Shown here in pieces: positions 11,965-23,308 of a stretch of 64,000 nt of DNA. A model generated the notes under the pieces. It saw nothing but the letters and a program-made list of their open reading frames with translations, did no database searches and was not told the DNA's origin. Made by a program: the position numbers and the translations under genes. The DNA comes from Centropus unirufus (lineage: Eukaryota > Chordata > Aves > Cuculiformes > Centropidae), in the NCBI GenBank assembly GCA_013397695.1, contig VYZI01000671.1, positions 92,803 to 156,802 of the forward strand, in the 5' to 3' direction. Numbering within the stretch: the first letter of the stretch is position 1; every line of letters begins with the position of its first letter.

Positions 11965-13212
11965 CTATATCCATACAGATGTCTTTCCATCCTTGCTGCT
12001 TGAGCTCCCTTTCTCCAAGCAGGCCTTGGGCTTAGCACCTTGTTTCTCCTGAGCCGTGTTAGCCCTGTTCTGCTCCACCACTGTGCCACCTGAGGCAGGA
12101 CTGCTGGTTCGAGAAGGTTGCGTGTTGCCCTGGGTGCTGCTGTAGCTCTGAAAGGCTATGTCTAACTGCTCCTGGGCCACTCGTAAATGTTTGTGAAGGG
12201 TGGACAAGTCTGCTGGGAGGTTCTCATCTGGGCTGGTGCACTGTTGCTCCTGAGCGACGTTAGCCAAGTTCTGCTCATGAGCCATCAGGCTGTTGGGGAT
12301 CTTGGTGGACTTCTCTGATTTCACTACCAGGTTGTACTCAGGTGGGCAGGAGATGTTCTTTGGGTAGGCATAGTTGTAGGGAGGTTGCCTAAAGCTGTTA
12401 ATTTTCCGGTTGCGAATAGCATCTCGGATGGTCCCAAACCCCAGGTGGAACATCTCACACATGTTCAGCAGTAAGCACAGACAGCTCACCACGTACATCA
12501 CCAGGAGAAAGATGGTCTTCTCTGTTGGCCGGGACACAAAGCAGTCCACAGTGTGAGGACAAGGGAGTCTGTTACAGACATAATAGGCTTCTACCTCAAA
12601 ACCATAGAGTAAATACTGCCCTATCAAAAAACAGACTTCAAAGGAAGCTCTAGTGAGGAGCTGGAAGACATAGATTTTCATCAGTCCCTCTTGTTGGATG
12701 CGCCTCCTCCCATCATGCTTTTGTGGCTCTTTGCTCTTGGGCTTTGCTTTGGCTTTCTCGTGTTCTGCTGCATCATCAGAGATCATGGGCTCCTCTTCAT
12801 CAGCCTCCATTGCGTCCTCCATGTTGCGCACTGCCTGCCAGTTCAAAGCAAACTGCTTCTTCTTCTTGAATCCCTTGAACTTCTTCTCCTCCTCCGCCGA
12901 CCGGGCGATCCTGTGGATGGCATAGCCCAGGTACATGACCGAGGGGGTGGATATCATGATGATCTGGAAGACCCAGAACCTGACGTGTGACAGCGGTGCA
13001 AAGGCATCATAACAGACGTTGTCACAGCCAGGCTGCTTGGTGTTACAGGTGAACTTGCTCTGCTCATCGGAGTAGATGGATTCTCCTCCCACCGCTGTCA
13101 AGACAATGCGGAAGACGATGAGCACGGTGAGCCAGACCTTCCCCACAAAGGTGGAGTGATTGTGAATCTCTTCTAGCAGGCGGGTGAGAAAGCTCCAGCT
13201 CATGTTGGTCAT
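11965..13212 (-). CDS. GJC2: Connexin-47 (gap junction protein gamma 2)
   Basis: Complete 415-residue gamma connexin in one coding exon, as in most connexin genes. Six connexins form a hemichannel, and docked hemichannels make a gap junction; GJC2 acts mainly in oligodendrocyte coupling. Four membrane segments are visible (about 26-46, 78-99, 180-204 and 233-253). Extracellular loop 1 has the invariant Cys pattern at 56, 63 and 67 (CX6CX3C); loop 2 has Cys 213, 218 and 224 (CX4CX5C). The intracellular loop (~100-178) is long and Lys/Glu-rich. The tail ends in DGKTSVWI, a PDZ-binding end expected to bind ZO-1. The N-terminus MTNMSWSFLTRLLEEIHNHS matches connexin-47, whose paralogue Cx45 starts at the internal MSWS; hence the start at 13212. 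Human GJC2 is 439 residues and GC-rich; this gene is shorter, less GC-biased and keeps Cx45-like tail blocks. GJC1/Cx45 is the alternative, but the MTN start, 'SDEQSKFTCNT' and 'YVVSCLCLLLN' favour GJC2. Confidence 0.93.
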   Translation of the reverse strand: MTNMSWSFLTRLLEEIHNHSTFVGKVWLTVLIVFRIVLTAVGGESIYSDEQSKFTCNTKQPGCDNVCYDAFAPLSHVRFWVFQIIMISTPSVMYLGYAIHRIARSAEEEKKFKGFKKKKQFALNWQAVRNMEDAMEADEEEPMISDDAAEHEKAKAKPKSKEPQKHDGRRRIQQEGLMKIYVFQLLTRASFEVCFLIGQYLLYGFEVEAYYVCNRLPCPHTVDCFVSRPTEKTIFLLVMYVVSCLCLLLNMCEMFHLGFGTIRDAIRNRKINSFRQPPYNYAYPKNISCPPEYNLVVKSEKSTKIPNSLMAHEQNLANVAQEQQCTSPDENLPADLSTLHKHLRVAQEQLDIAFQSYSSTQGNTQPSRTSSPASGGTVVEQNRANTAQEKQGAKPKACLEKGSSSSKDGKTSVWI

Positions 13213-13235
13213 AAGGGCTACTCAGTTATAACCTG
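13213..13235 (-). other. GJC2 5' UTR end and splice acceptor
   Basis: Twenty bases of 5' UTR (13232-13213) precede the ATG. Just upstream is a strong 3' splice site: a long pyrimidine tract ('ttttttttctttcccttctt') then TTGCAG, with the CAG at 13235-13233. This fits the usual connexin layout of a noncoding exon, an intron, and one coding exon. Confidence 0.75.
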
Positions 13236-13292
13236 CAAGAAGAAGGGAAAGAAAAAAAACATAGCAGTTAGCAACTGTGGCTGCAGGCAGTG

Positions 13293-13430
13293 GTATTTGA
13301 AGGCTGGGTTGGATGAGACTTGGAGCAACCTGATCCAGTGGAAGGTGTCCATGCCCATGGCAGGGGGGTTGGAACTGGTTGATGTTTAAGGTCTCTTCCA
13401 ACCCAAACGATTCTATGATTCTATGATATG
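13293..13430 (+). repeat. CR1 3'-end fragment (sense)
   Basis: The last ~135 bases of a sense CR1, ending 'acgattctatgattctatgat'. It lies just inside the inferred GJC2 intron, 60 bases upstream of the acceptor, tail-to-tail with the next copy. Confidence 0.9.
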
Positions 13431-13460
13431 GCTGTGATAATGGTACGTATCTGACAGATT

Positions 13461-13850
13461 ATAGAATAATAGAATTGTAGAATGACATGGACAGGGAAAC
13501 CTCCCACTAGACCAGGCTGCTCAAGGCCCCATCCAACCTGGCCTTGAACACCCCCAGGGAGGAGACATGCACTATTTTCCTGGGCAACCTGAGCCAGTGC
13601 TTCCCCAACTTCATTGTGAAGAATTTCTTCCTAACGTCTAACCTAAGTCTTCCTCCTACCAATTTAAAGCCATTCCTCCTCATCCTATCACTCCATGCCT
13701 TTGTAAATGTCCCTCCTCAGCCTTCCTGTGGCTCTCTTCAGGTACTGGAAGGCTGTTCTAAGGTCTCCCCAGAGCCTTCTCTTCTCCAAGCTGAACAGCC
13801 CCAATTCTCAGCCAGTAGCAGAGGTGTTCCAGCCCAGCCCTTCAGATGAG
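13461..13850 (-). repeat. CR1 LINE fragment (antisense)
   Basis: Antisense CR1 starting at its 3' tail ('tatagaataatagaattg') and running ~390 bases, with the 'ccaggctgctcaaggcccca' and 'gaagaatttcttcctaac' blocks. Confidence 0.9.
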
Positions 13851-14610
13851 GTCATTTGATCTCAAAAAAAGCACCTTTCCTTGCTGCAGTCTCTCTCCCA
13901 AGGACCTATGAGGGACCGTGACATGGGGCTGACTCCTGCAGTGTTGGGGAATGAACCATGGCCAACGTGGGGACGTGCTGCACCACCATAATCAGAGCCA
14001 GGGTTACCTGGTGGTACTAAACACACCCAGCAAGACACTGCCCCTCCTAGATTCACCATTATCTTCTTTGTTGCCTGTTTCAAGACATTGCTCAGCTGTA
14101 AGAAGGGTTTGGGTAACTAAATTGAATGCAAGACACCACAGAAGCCACTTGGGCACTAAAAGGTGCTTAACTTGTGATAATCTCTTATCACCATGAGCTC
14201 AAGTGCCTGAGCTGAAAGCAGGAGCAGGGGATGCTGCCCAGATCACAGAGACTTCCACTGCTGGAATATCTTCAAGTATCAAACCCAGAAAAATGCAAAG
14301 AATCAGCAAAAGAGTGGGAATATTTATGTTTACAGCCTAATGGTCCTTTTAAGTTCCTTTTGAAAAAAACAAAACAAAACAAAACAAATGTTTAATCAAA
14401 TGCAGACTGTTTTAAAAATAAACCTTGAAAAGCTTTCCGAGGAAAACATGAATTTATTAGAAGACCTGGACATCTGGGGAGGAAGAGCTTGTAATAAACT
14501 TCTTCTGTTTTGCTTAACTTGCATTGAAGCCTCAGCCTGAGCTCCTTGGGTGACCTTAGACATCACTAAAAGCAGGCAGCAATTTTACCGCTTGACTGGC
14601 ACCAGCCCTG

Positions 14611-14678
14611 ATTGGGGGTTGGAACTGGATAATCTTTAAGGCCCTTTCCAACCCAAACAATTCTATGAGTCTGTGATA
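14611..14678 (+). repeat. CR1 3'-terminal scrap (sense)
   Basis: A short 3' end only: 'gttggaactggataatcttt' followed by 'aacccaaacaattctatgag'. Confidence 0.85.
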
Positions 14679-14679
14679 C

Positions 14680-16909
14680 CTGGGGCCGAAAGCAATAGGG
14701 AAAACACCCAGACCCAAAGGATGCTGTGGCAGGGGACAGCATGGTTCTCTCCCCAGGGCTGTAGAGAATGGTCTCATCCTCTTGGCATCCCTACATCCCT
14801 CCTTTGAATCATCCTCTGGCTCATGGTGGTGTTTACACACCTTGTTTGCACACAGACCCCTGATACCAGGCAATAAGTTAGACATCAGAGAACCCAATCC
14901 CATCCATAGATGCCTCCAACTGCATTCAGGAGCAAAGAGTGGATGTGTTGGTGGAAGAGGTAGAAGCCAAGCACATGAGCATGGACAGGAATAATGTGGA
15001 GTAGTACATGGCAGCAGTGTGTAAGGGCTTGGCAGCAGCTGCCCTGGCACAGGGCACTGCCCCGTGGTCCTTCGTGATCGTTCAGATGAAGAGAAAGGTG
15101 TTTTCCATATGCTGAAAGAGCATAGACACCAAACCTACCCCTCCACGCCTCCCAAGCATGGCTGAGTGGAGGCAAATATCCCATAGGGAAAACGATGCCA
15201 TGAGACATGAGCCTGGTCCTAACCTGGCTTTGCACCACTTTTACATGGAAACACAAAATGATGCCTTGGGGTTTCCATGGCACATGCCAGGCTTTAAACC
15301 CAATGCCCAGGCCAGACACAGGGTGGGAGCAGCCACCTCCAGCCCCAAATGGGAGCAAGGAATGGAACAAGCCTTGCTCTGTTCTCCATGTCAAGTTCTT
15401 TTGGGATGTGATTTTGCTCGTGCTGTTTCTCAGGGCGGGAGCCAAACAGGGCTGGTTTGCTCAGCGCTTGCCTTCACGCTGCCCCGGGAAGTAGCGGCAG
15501 CGCCTGACGCTTGAGATGCAGTGAAATTCTTCCACTGTTGAGGGCTCTTGAGAGCAGGCAGATGGAATTTTCTAACCCTGCTATTTCTAGATCAAACAAA
15601 TCCTCTGCGAACCCAAACCTCCAAGTCTTCACACGCCAGACCAAGACTGCAGGAGCACTGCAGATGGTGTTATTCTTGTCCTGTAGCTGGAGAAACTGAG
15701 GCAGCAAACAGAGAAAAAGCTCACTCCAGGCTGGGCAATAAGCCAGAAGAAGAGAAGGAGAAGTTCTCCTCTCTGCCCCCATCTTACACTGTGAATAACA
15801 ACAGCCCTCAAAGTTGCTGAATCCTCATCTCCTGCCTCAAAAGCGATGCTTTGCACCCAATGGTCAGTACAGAAATGCTGCTGCAGCTAGGAAAAATCAG
15901 CCACTGCAGAAGAGCATAGAAAGAAAGGGCCACAGATTTTTATTTATTGAGGAAGTTAGATTTATTTGGGGGTGAGATGGAAAAACATCTTCTCTAAGTG
16001 CCTTTTTGCTTCTTTTTATTTAATGGGTTCACTTCAAAGTGGTTTAACCCTTCCTCTGATGTGTGTCCCCATTCAGATAAAGGCAAAATGGGGTGTTAAA
16101 TGATTTGCAGGATTAATCCAGGCACGCAGCCAAGCTCCAGCTGACAGGAGGCTGGGAAGGGAAGACCCTGCTGAGTGCAGGGGTGGCCCTCTGCAGGACA
16201 AGGTGCATCCGTCTGGGGAGCATCTGGCAGGGCTGGGGCATGTAGGCCCCAGCTTTGCCGGCCTCATGCAGGCATTCAGCCACCTCCTAGTTCCCATCTA
16301 CATCCCCAGTTATCTGCAAGCCCCAGATTATTCTAGAACACAGGCTTCAGATATCCTGTAGAGCAGTTCATTCGTCATTTCAGTGCTCACCTAGAGGGTT
16401 TATGAGGTTTTCACCCACTGGAGATAATTTACCATTTTATGAGGGTTCCTCAAGAACACAGTTTCTGAAGCTTGGAGTCAGCTCCCAGCAGCTGTTGTGC
16501 AAGAGCAGGGAGGTTTTAACCAGAGTCTTGGTGGCTTTTGGTGTAAATTTTCAGGTTTTAATCCGATCTTCGTCAAGATCATTAGCAAAGCACCCACTAT
16601 CTCCTCTGGAAGACTCATTTTGGAAAGCAGCACCCAACAGTGTTGGTTCAAAGCACTCACAAACCTTCTGAGTCAGGGAAAAGCAAAGAAATTGCAAAAT
16701 AACCAAAAATAGCAGCTTGCAGCTTCGAGACTATGACCTCCTGTTACCAGCCACCAGCCCAAGCTGTTGGTCCTCTCACTGACACTGTGGCTCAGCCCTC
16801 TGTGCACATCTGGATCTGCAGGAACATCTGCAGGAAACAGCCTCGAGCTGTTTCTGCACCCCTGGGACCTCACTGGTGCCTCTGTTTATGGTCATACCTT
16901 GATGTTGCC
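14680..16909. other. Unique sequence, inferred GJC2 intron
   Basis: About 2.2 kb without a recognised repeat. Two overlapping minus-strand frames of 164 and 186 codons (14556-15445) have unremarkable composition and no family resemblance. I see no exon. Confidence 0.45.
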
Positions 16910-17398
16910 ATAGAATCACTAGGTTGAGAAAGACCCTTGAGATCATCAAGCCCAACCATACCTGTCCACTGCTAAACCAGATCCCTGAGCACTTCATCTG
17001 CCCATCTTCTAAATACATCAAGGGCTGGGGAATCGATCACCTTCCTGGGCAGCCTCTGCCAGGGCCTGATGACCCTCTCAGCGAAAAACATTTTTCCTGA
17101 TGTCTAATCTGAATCTGCCCTGGTGTAACTTGAGGCCATTCCCCCTCATCCCACCACCTATCACTGAGGAGACCTTGCTAAAACCTCCTTTCAGGTAGTT
17201 GGAGGCAGTGATAAGGTTTCCCCTCCGCCTCCTCTTCCCCAGGCTAAACAACCTCTGTTCCCTCAGCTGCTCCTCGTAAGGCTTGTTCTCCAGCCCCTTC
17301 CCCATCTCCATTCCCTGTCTCTGGACAAGCTCCAGGACCTCAATGTCTTCCTTGTAGTGAGGGGACCAAAACTGAACCCAGGATTCGAGGTTCAGCAA
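16910..17398 (-). repeat. CR1 LINE fragment (antisense)
   Basis: Antisense CR1 of ~490 bases from 'catagaatcactaggttgag' to 'gaacccaggattcgaggttc', with an open RT C-terminal frame of ~106 codons on the minus strand (17398-17078). Confidence 0.92.
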
Positions 17399-17399
17399 T

Positions 17400-18290
17400 G
17401 CTCAATGTTCCTGTGTGCCCACCCAATCTCCTGGCACCATCTTTGCAAGCAGGAGTTAAAAATGAGTTAAAAAATCATCCTACAATCAGCTCAGTTAAAC
17501 TTCCAGTGGTTTTTGAGGCTCACTGGCTAGAACGACTATAGTAGGAGATTTCAATGCCTTTAATTGCTCGAGGGGCTTAGTACACAATTATATTTTGAAA
17601 TCAATTATAAAGCAAACAAGCTTTGAAGGGAGGATTTGTTCACACCACTTTTGGTGGTGAATAGGATGGTGCAAGGAAAAGGCTGTGTCATCACCTCACG
17701 ATGTCTACTATCAAAGCACAAAAAATGGATTTTCACACCTTCCGTGTGCTCCAGACCTAATTCCTCCATGCAGTGGAAAAGTTACACAGTCCAGGGGGAA
17801 AAAAGACCTGTGTAGATCTGCAGTAGGTAGATGGATTAGATGAAGAACATGAGAGGACCCACCATCCCTCTGGCTTTGAAATCCACTCATTCAATCATCT
17901 CTCTTCACACATCCTCTCCAAACGAGCTGACACGCAGCGTATGGAATACACGCAGGGTACAAATTTCATTTTGAAAGAGCTACAGAGGGGTGGCTGGAGC
18001 TCTCAACCTGCCAACAGCCTTTGGCTCAGCCTTAAAATAATGAATATTGCGTGCAGCCAGGTACAGGAACAAACTGTTGGCTCCACGTTTCTACACAGTC
18101 ACTTCCCAAAACTTGCTGAACCCTCTGCACAATTGAAATTGGGAAAACTTTAAAAACTAAGTCTAAAATAAGCAGAAAGAAAAAAATAAGCAAAAAAAAA
18201 ACCCCATATCTGTGCTAGCTGGATCTCCTTCCTTTCTGCACATTTCTCACACCATGGCTTAAGCTGCAGGGAAAGAATGGGAAACAAACT
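17400..18290. other. Unique sequence, inferred GJC2 intron
   Basis: A/T-rich unique sequence between a CR1 copy and the candidate noncoding exon. No gene or repeat is seen. Confidence 0.45.
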
Positions 18291-18298
18291 CTACTTAC

Positions 18299-18412
18299 AG
18301 AGACATGGTGCTTCTCGTGGTGGCTTTCCCTCCTCTGCCGACATTCCTGTGCCGGCAGCCCTCTGCCTTTTCCTAGATAAACTCCAGCTGCCTCCATCCA
18401 GCCATGCCCCAG
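18299..18412 (-). other. Candidate noncoding exon 1 of GJC2
   Basis: Read on the minus strand, about 115 bases downstream of a TATA-like box end at a perfect intronic donor GTAAGT (18298-18293). Spliced to the acceptor before GJC2 this leaves an intron of ~5.07 kb. Short upstream ORFs occur, one of four codons (M-S-L-L-stop) formed across the junction. The 5' boundary is a guess from TATA spacing. The alternative is chance motifs in unique intergenic DNA. Confidence 0.4.
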
Positions 18413-18438
18413 CAGTTGGAAAACAGAGCGCAAGGGAA

Positions 18439-18600
18439 GTATATAACGTGCTGTCAAACCCCGCCTCTGCCAGGCACCCACCACTGGGAGGTCCTGCCAG
18501 CACCCCTGCAGCTGGTCCCACCACCGCTCTTGGCTCCTCATTCCTTGGGAGAAGGAGGGAAGGTGCTATGTACATACACAGGAGAAGAAAGAGCCATTGG
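18439..18600 (-). promoter_or_regulatory. Candidate GJC2 promoter (TATA, GC box, CCAAT)
   Basis: On the minus strand, in order towards the exon: CCAAT at 18600-18596, a GC box GGCGGGG at 18465-18459 and GTTATATAC at 18447-18439. The order and spacing are those of a classical RNA polymerase II promoter in the right orientation for GJC2. The site was found by eye, so chance is possible. Confidence 0.38.
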
Positions 18601-18619
18601 TTTTTAAATCCAAACAAGC

Positions 18620-19015
18620 CGCCGGGGCTGGTTTTAGGAACGCTGCCTGGAATTTTGCTGCCAAGCTCTTGAGCCAGTTGGAAGTAAATTAATAGCACCA
18701 GTTAGTGGCACTGCTAAGAGATTTGTAAGACAGAGAGCATGACTAACAGGGAACATGTGGAAAAAACATTTTGGCCAAAGTTTCATGGTTGCTGGGGGGT
18801 AAAAATAAATAATAAAAAAGGCAAAGTTCACTGGTGAGAAAAAACGCTTGGAGGCTCCTGGTTTGCTGCACCCCTAAGTGAGGCTTTCTCTGGAAGAGGG
18901 GGTGTACCTCAATTCCAGCTGGTTTACAGGAGCAGAGAGCAGATGAAGGATGGGGAAGTGGTTTTGAGCACATATGGATCTTTCTGGGCTTCCTTGCAGA
19001 AGCAAGGAGAAATAA
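18620..19015. other. Unique sequence upstream of the candidate promoter
   Basis: About 400 bases of unique sequence, with an A/T-rich patch near 18800-18820 (TAAATAATAAA). It would be the upstream regulatory region if the promoter call is right. No gene is seen. Confidence 0.4.
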
Positions 19016-19482
19016 CCATAGAATCATGGAGTCATAGAATAGTCTGGGTTGGAAGGGATCTTAAGGATCATCCAGTTCCCCCCCCCTTGCATGGGCAGGG
19101 ACACCTTCCACCAGACCAGGCTGCTCAAGGGTCCATCCTACCTGGCCTTGAACACTTCCAGGGAAGGGCATCCACAACTCCCCAGGGCAACCTGTGCCAG
19201 TGCCTCTCCATCCTCATCAAGAAGAATTTCTTCCTAATGTCTAGTCTAACTCCTCTCCTAATTTGCAGCCATTCCCTGTCATCTTATTGTTACAAAACCT
19301 TGTAAAAAGTGCTTCTTCAATGTTACGGTAGCTCCTTCTGGGATTGGAAGGCCACTCTGAGGTCTCCCTGCAGACTTTTGTCCAGGCTGAACAACCCCAA
19401 CTCTCTCAGCCTGTCCTCATAGTAGAAGTGCTCCAGCCCTCGGATCATCCTTTTGGCCTTCTCTGGAATTGTTCCAATAGCA
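19016..19482 (-). repeat. CR1 LINE fragment (antisense), broken by microsatellite
   Basis: Antisense CR1 beginning 'catagaatcatggagtcata'. It stops inside the RT C-terminal region at 'ctctggaattgttccaatag', exactly where the GAGGGA repeat begins. Confidence 0.9.
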
Positions 19483-19640
19483 AGGGGAGAGGGAGAGGGA
19501 GAGGGAGAGGGAGAGGGAGAGGNNNNNNNNNNNNNNNNNNNNNNNNNNNNNNNNNNNNNNNNNNNNNNNNNNNNNNNNNNNNNNNNNNNNNNNNNNNNNN
19601 NNNNNNGAGGGAGAGGGAGAGGGAGAGGGAGAGGGAGAGG
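19483..19640. repeat. (GAGGGA)n microsatellite containing an assembly gap
   Basis: Hexamer GAGGGA repeats on both sides of 84 Ns (19523-19606), in the same register class. The true array is probably longer or shorter than shown. Confidence 0.95.
19523..19606. other. Assembly gap (84 N)
   Basis: A run of N inside a simple repeat. Open frames reported across it are meaningless. Confidence 0.99.
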
Positions 19641-21173
19641 AGCACGGCTAAATGACGTGACCCTATTAGGGCTAATGAGGCCTCCTGGGTTCACAGCACT
19701 TCTGGACACGGTGCAGTAACTTTACTGAAGGTTTTAAAACATAAACTAATTACTCATACAGAGCAATAAATTCATTTGTTGTTCCCAAGTAGCTGTCTAT
19801 GCTAGGCAGGTGAGAAAAGCCCTAGAAATAGCTAAGTTAGGTGTAAGGATGAACATAAACTTGAAGGTGTGCCACGCCAAGCAAACTAGGGTTTGGGGGG
19901 CATCTTGGGGGGTGTAAGCCTCTAAAAAACAATAAATTGTCACAACCCTGGCTGCGTGCTTCAACTTAAGTACATAGCACACCAACAAAATTTGCATTCT
20001 CAGTGGACATGGGAAGACAAGGAGACAGTTTCAAATGACAGCACTGACGCTGAAGATCTGCAGCAATGCCACAATCTCCCTTGAGATCTCCCACCAAGAC
20101 GTCTCCAAGGGGAAGAAAATATGCAGCGAGCCAAGGCCATGTTACACCTGCGTGTTCCCAGGGCTGGGTTTGGCCTCCAGCATGCTGGGGCAGTGACCTT
20201 CTTGCCCACATGGTCCATCAAGTTTGGAGAAGTGCAGTGGGTCACCTCATGGTCACTACCGTAGCGGCCACGCATGGTCCTCAGGTGCATCCCTACCAAG
20301 GAGGAAACCCACATCTTCCAGCAAATGCCACACCATCAACTTCTAAAAGACAAATCTTATGATATCCCTCAGACCTTCAGGTTTGCCACCAAGACCACGT
20401 TCCCATCAATTTCACTGTGGTGAAATTTCCACCCGCTCCCGCCACTTCAGGATGGAGCTGCAGGGAAGTATTATTAGTTATTTAAAAATAACTAGCTGAG
20501 AACAACTTCCAGGCTCTGCAGGACTGTGGGCAGCAACTCAGAGATAAAAGGCAGCTCAGCACGGTCCCTGTCCCATGGGTCATGCAGTCTTTCCAGGCCC
20601 TTTGCTTTCTAAGCATGTGGGTTATTTATACACACAGCAATCTCATCTGGTGGAATTTTTGGGGGGGCGTCTGTGCTTCAGGAGAGTCAAGCAGGTCTGG
20701 CCATCACTCTGGCAGGGGCTGAATGGTTCTCATTATGAAACCATCACCCGTTGGCTGAACCATTGTCCAGGGAAGGAGGCAGAGCCAAACCTATGTATTT
20801 ATTTCCTGCATGCTTTAGCTTGCTTTTCACCATACCAACAAGTTGGGCAACGTCATAAAGTCTTGTATGATTCTGATTGCTGCTGGGAGTCACCTCTATA
20901 AGGTTCCTCTGGTATAACATCTCCCTGCTATGTCAGTCGGAGTAGCAACCATAATTATCCACCCTGACCACAAATCTATGAAGCTCTGTACTGTAATGTG
21001 CCAAGAGTTCACACTCTTCTCTAATTTTCACCTTTTAGATTTTCATTTGAGCTGTTTTAAAACTAAATGAAATGAAGAAATGCGTCTTTGTTCAAATGAG
21101 AAATCTGTTTTTTAAACACCCAGGAACAATATCACTGTGTGGAGACACAGGTCACATAATAGAAAGAATTCTA
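19641..21173. other. Unique intergenic sequence
   Basis: About 1.5 kb between the microsatellite and the next CR1. Overlapping ~100-codon frames at 20000-20360 on both strands have no family resemblance. A short G run lies near 20661. No gene is supported. Confidence 0.45.
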
Positions 21174-21306
21174 GCAGGAGGTGTCCCTGCCCATAGCAGG
21201 GAGGGTTTGAACTAGATGACCTTTAGGGTCCCTTCCAACCCAAAACATTCTCCGTTTTTATGATTCTATGATTCTTTGATTATATGATGCTATGATTCTA
21301 TGAAAT
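21174..21306 (+). repeat. CR1 3'-end fragment (sense)
   Basis: A sense CR1 end with an expanded tail of at least five 'attctatg'-like units (21263-21305). This is longer than most tails here. Confidence 0.9.
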
Positions 21307-21539
21307 AAAGAATGTAAAAGTTTTATCTTATGGGAAATGGTTGGGTTTCTGGCTTAGGAGACTATAGAATTTCACATGTGAGAAGGAAAAATGTTTGAAT
21401 ACCTCCAGTGAGGGCAAAGCCTGAAGCAGCAGTTTCAATCCGTACCTTCTTTTAACCCTTTTTCTTCAACCTTCAGACATGCAATGCAGGATACATCTTC
21501 ACCCTTGGTAGCTGAGGGTGCCAAACATTTCAAAAGAGG

Positions 21540-21725
21540 TTTGTGAGGGAAAAGGTGGCAAAGGCACTGCCTAACGTGAAGTTCAACAAGGACAAGTACA
21601 AGGTCCTGCACCTGTGTCAGGGCAATCCCCAACATAAATAGAGGCTGCGTGGAAATTGGATTGAGAGCAGACTTGAAGAGAAGGACTTGAGGTGCTGGTG
21701 GGTGAGAAGCTCAGAGGTCCGAGCT
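21540..21725 (+). repeat. CR1 internal fragment (sense)
   Basis: Matches the upstream part of the 3' CR1 region: 'gttcaacaaggacaagtaca', 'aggtcctgcacctg' and 'gagaagctcagagg'. The 3' end is missing, so it is truncated at both ends. Confidence 0.75.
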
Positions 21726-22799
21726 TCCATCTTACTGGGGCATCATCAAGGCTGGTTTCAATTTCCTGGTGGGAAAGAGGACATCAGTATCCATTGGAGC
21801 TCATTCTTCATGCCTGGAGTCTCCAGAACCTTCCGCAACCCAAGGACCCAGGTGGTGTCATGGCCACATTGGTGTGCTGGCTGGGCTGGGGACTTCTACT
21901 GTGACGGAGAGCCATGTCTCTTCTGTTAAGGTGCTTTGGGACAGGCCAGTCCCTTGCAACAAGAGCAGAAGCAATGTGCTGGGATAGGATTTGGATATAT
22001 GGGTGGGTGGAATATTGCTTGGGAGAATCCCTATTCCCAGCTACAGAAAAAGCCTCTTTGATTATGAAACGGTAACTAAACCAAAAACCCAGTTTATGGA
22101 TGTTGTTTTCAAGGCCAACTGTGGATGTCCTGGGGACCCAATCAGGAGCTGTAAGGCAGAGATGGGAGGCAACAGGTGGGAGTGGCTGCAGCGCTGCCCA
22201 ATTTCATCGCCCCAATCAAGGACCTGTGAGCTCTCTTTCAGCCCCACTATGCTCCCTAGCTTAATCCAGAAAAGAACCCTCAGTTGTGCAAACTTCCCTC
22301 CTTCACCCAGAGCTTTGGGCATTCTCCAAGATGTGAGACTAATCAGGGCTTGCATCACTGCCAAAACATCAACTTTCCTAACAAAAAAAATGTACAGGCA
22401 TCAGGAGAAGCTGTGCCAGTGATTGTTGCTAAAATCTGCTTCATTGCAAATCTCTGGGTGGACTTTTCAGGACAGCGGTGATGACGACGCCAGCACAAAT
22501 GTGATTTGAATGTCACGGAGTCAGGACCTCTATCTGTTCTTCACCAAGTTCATTTTTCTTCTGCATCCAGATCTCGTTGTTGGATGAACCAATGAAGGTT
22601 TCAATCTGGATCAGGACATTGTAGTTGGATGCTGGGTCTTGGAAGGACCAAACCAAGAAAATTTGGTCTCATGCTTTGCCAAATCCCATGGGGGTTTTGG
22701 CTGCAAAATGTAAGGATGCTTGAAAACAAGGTGTTGGCTGCTTTCTTTCATGCACTCTGAAAATATAACCTCTGGCTCTGAATTGCCATGAAATTTGGC
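21726..22799. other. Unique intergenic sequence
   Basis: About 1 kb between two CR1 copies. A 143-codon plus frame at 21991-22422 has no recognised domain. No gene is supported. Confidence 0.45.
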
Positions 22800-23308
22800 T
22801 CTGAACATGAGCCAGAAGTGGCCCAGGTGGCCAAAAAGACCAACGGCGTAATAGCTTGGGTCAGAAACAGCGTGGCCAGCGGGATCAGGGAAGTGATTCT
22901 ACCCCTGTATGTGGCACTGGTGAGGCCGCACCTTGAATCCTTGGTTCAATTTCGGGTCCCTCACTACAAGAAAGACATTGAGGTCCTAGAGCACATCCAG
23001 AGAAGGGCAACCAAGCTGGTGAAGGGACTGTAGAACAAGTCTTATGGGGAGCAGCTGAGGGAACTGGGGTTGTTTAGCCTGGAGAAAAGGAGGCTGAGGG
23101 GAGTCCTTATCACTGCCTCCAACTACCTGAGGTTGTCATGAGGTGGGTGTTGGTCTCTTAGCCCAAGTGACAGGTGATAGGATGAGAGGGAATGACCTCA
23201 AACTGTGCCAGTAAAGGTTCAGATTGGACATCAGGAAAAATTTCCTCACCTTTTCCTCAGTCTTTTCCAACCTAGTGATTCCATGATTCTATGGTTCTAT
23301 GGTTGTGT
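22800..23308 (+). repeat. CR1 LINE fragment (sense)
   Basis: Sense CR1 from 'aacatgagccagaagtggcc' to 'gattccatgattctatggtt'. An 81-codon RT C-terminal piece stays open (22788-23033) before a stop in the 'aagggactgtagaac' block. Confidence 0.92.

Noticed and set aside
12691..12990. Plus-strand frames opposite GJC2
   Set aside because: They are antisense shadows of the connexin coding exon, with no independent support.
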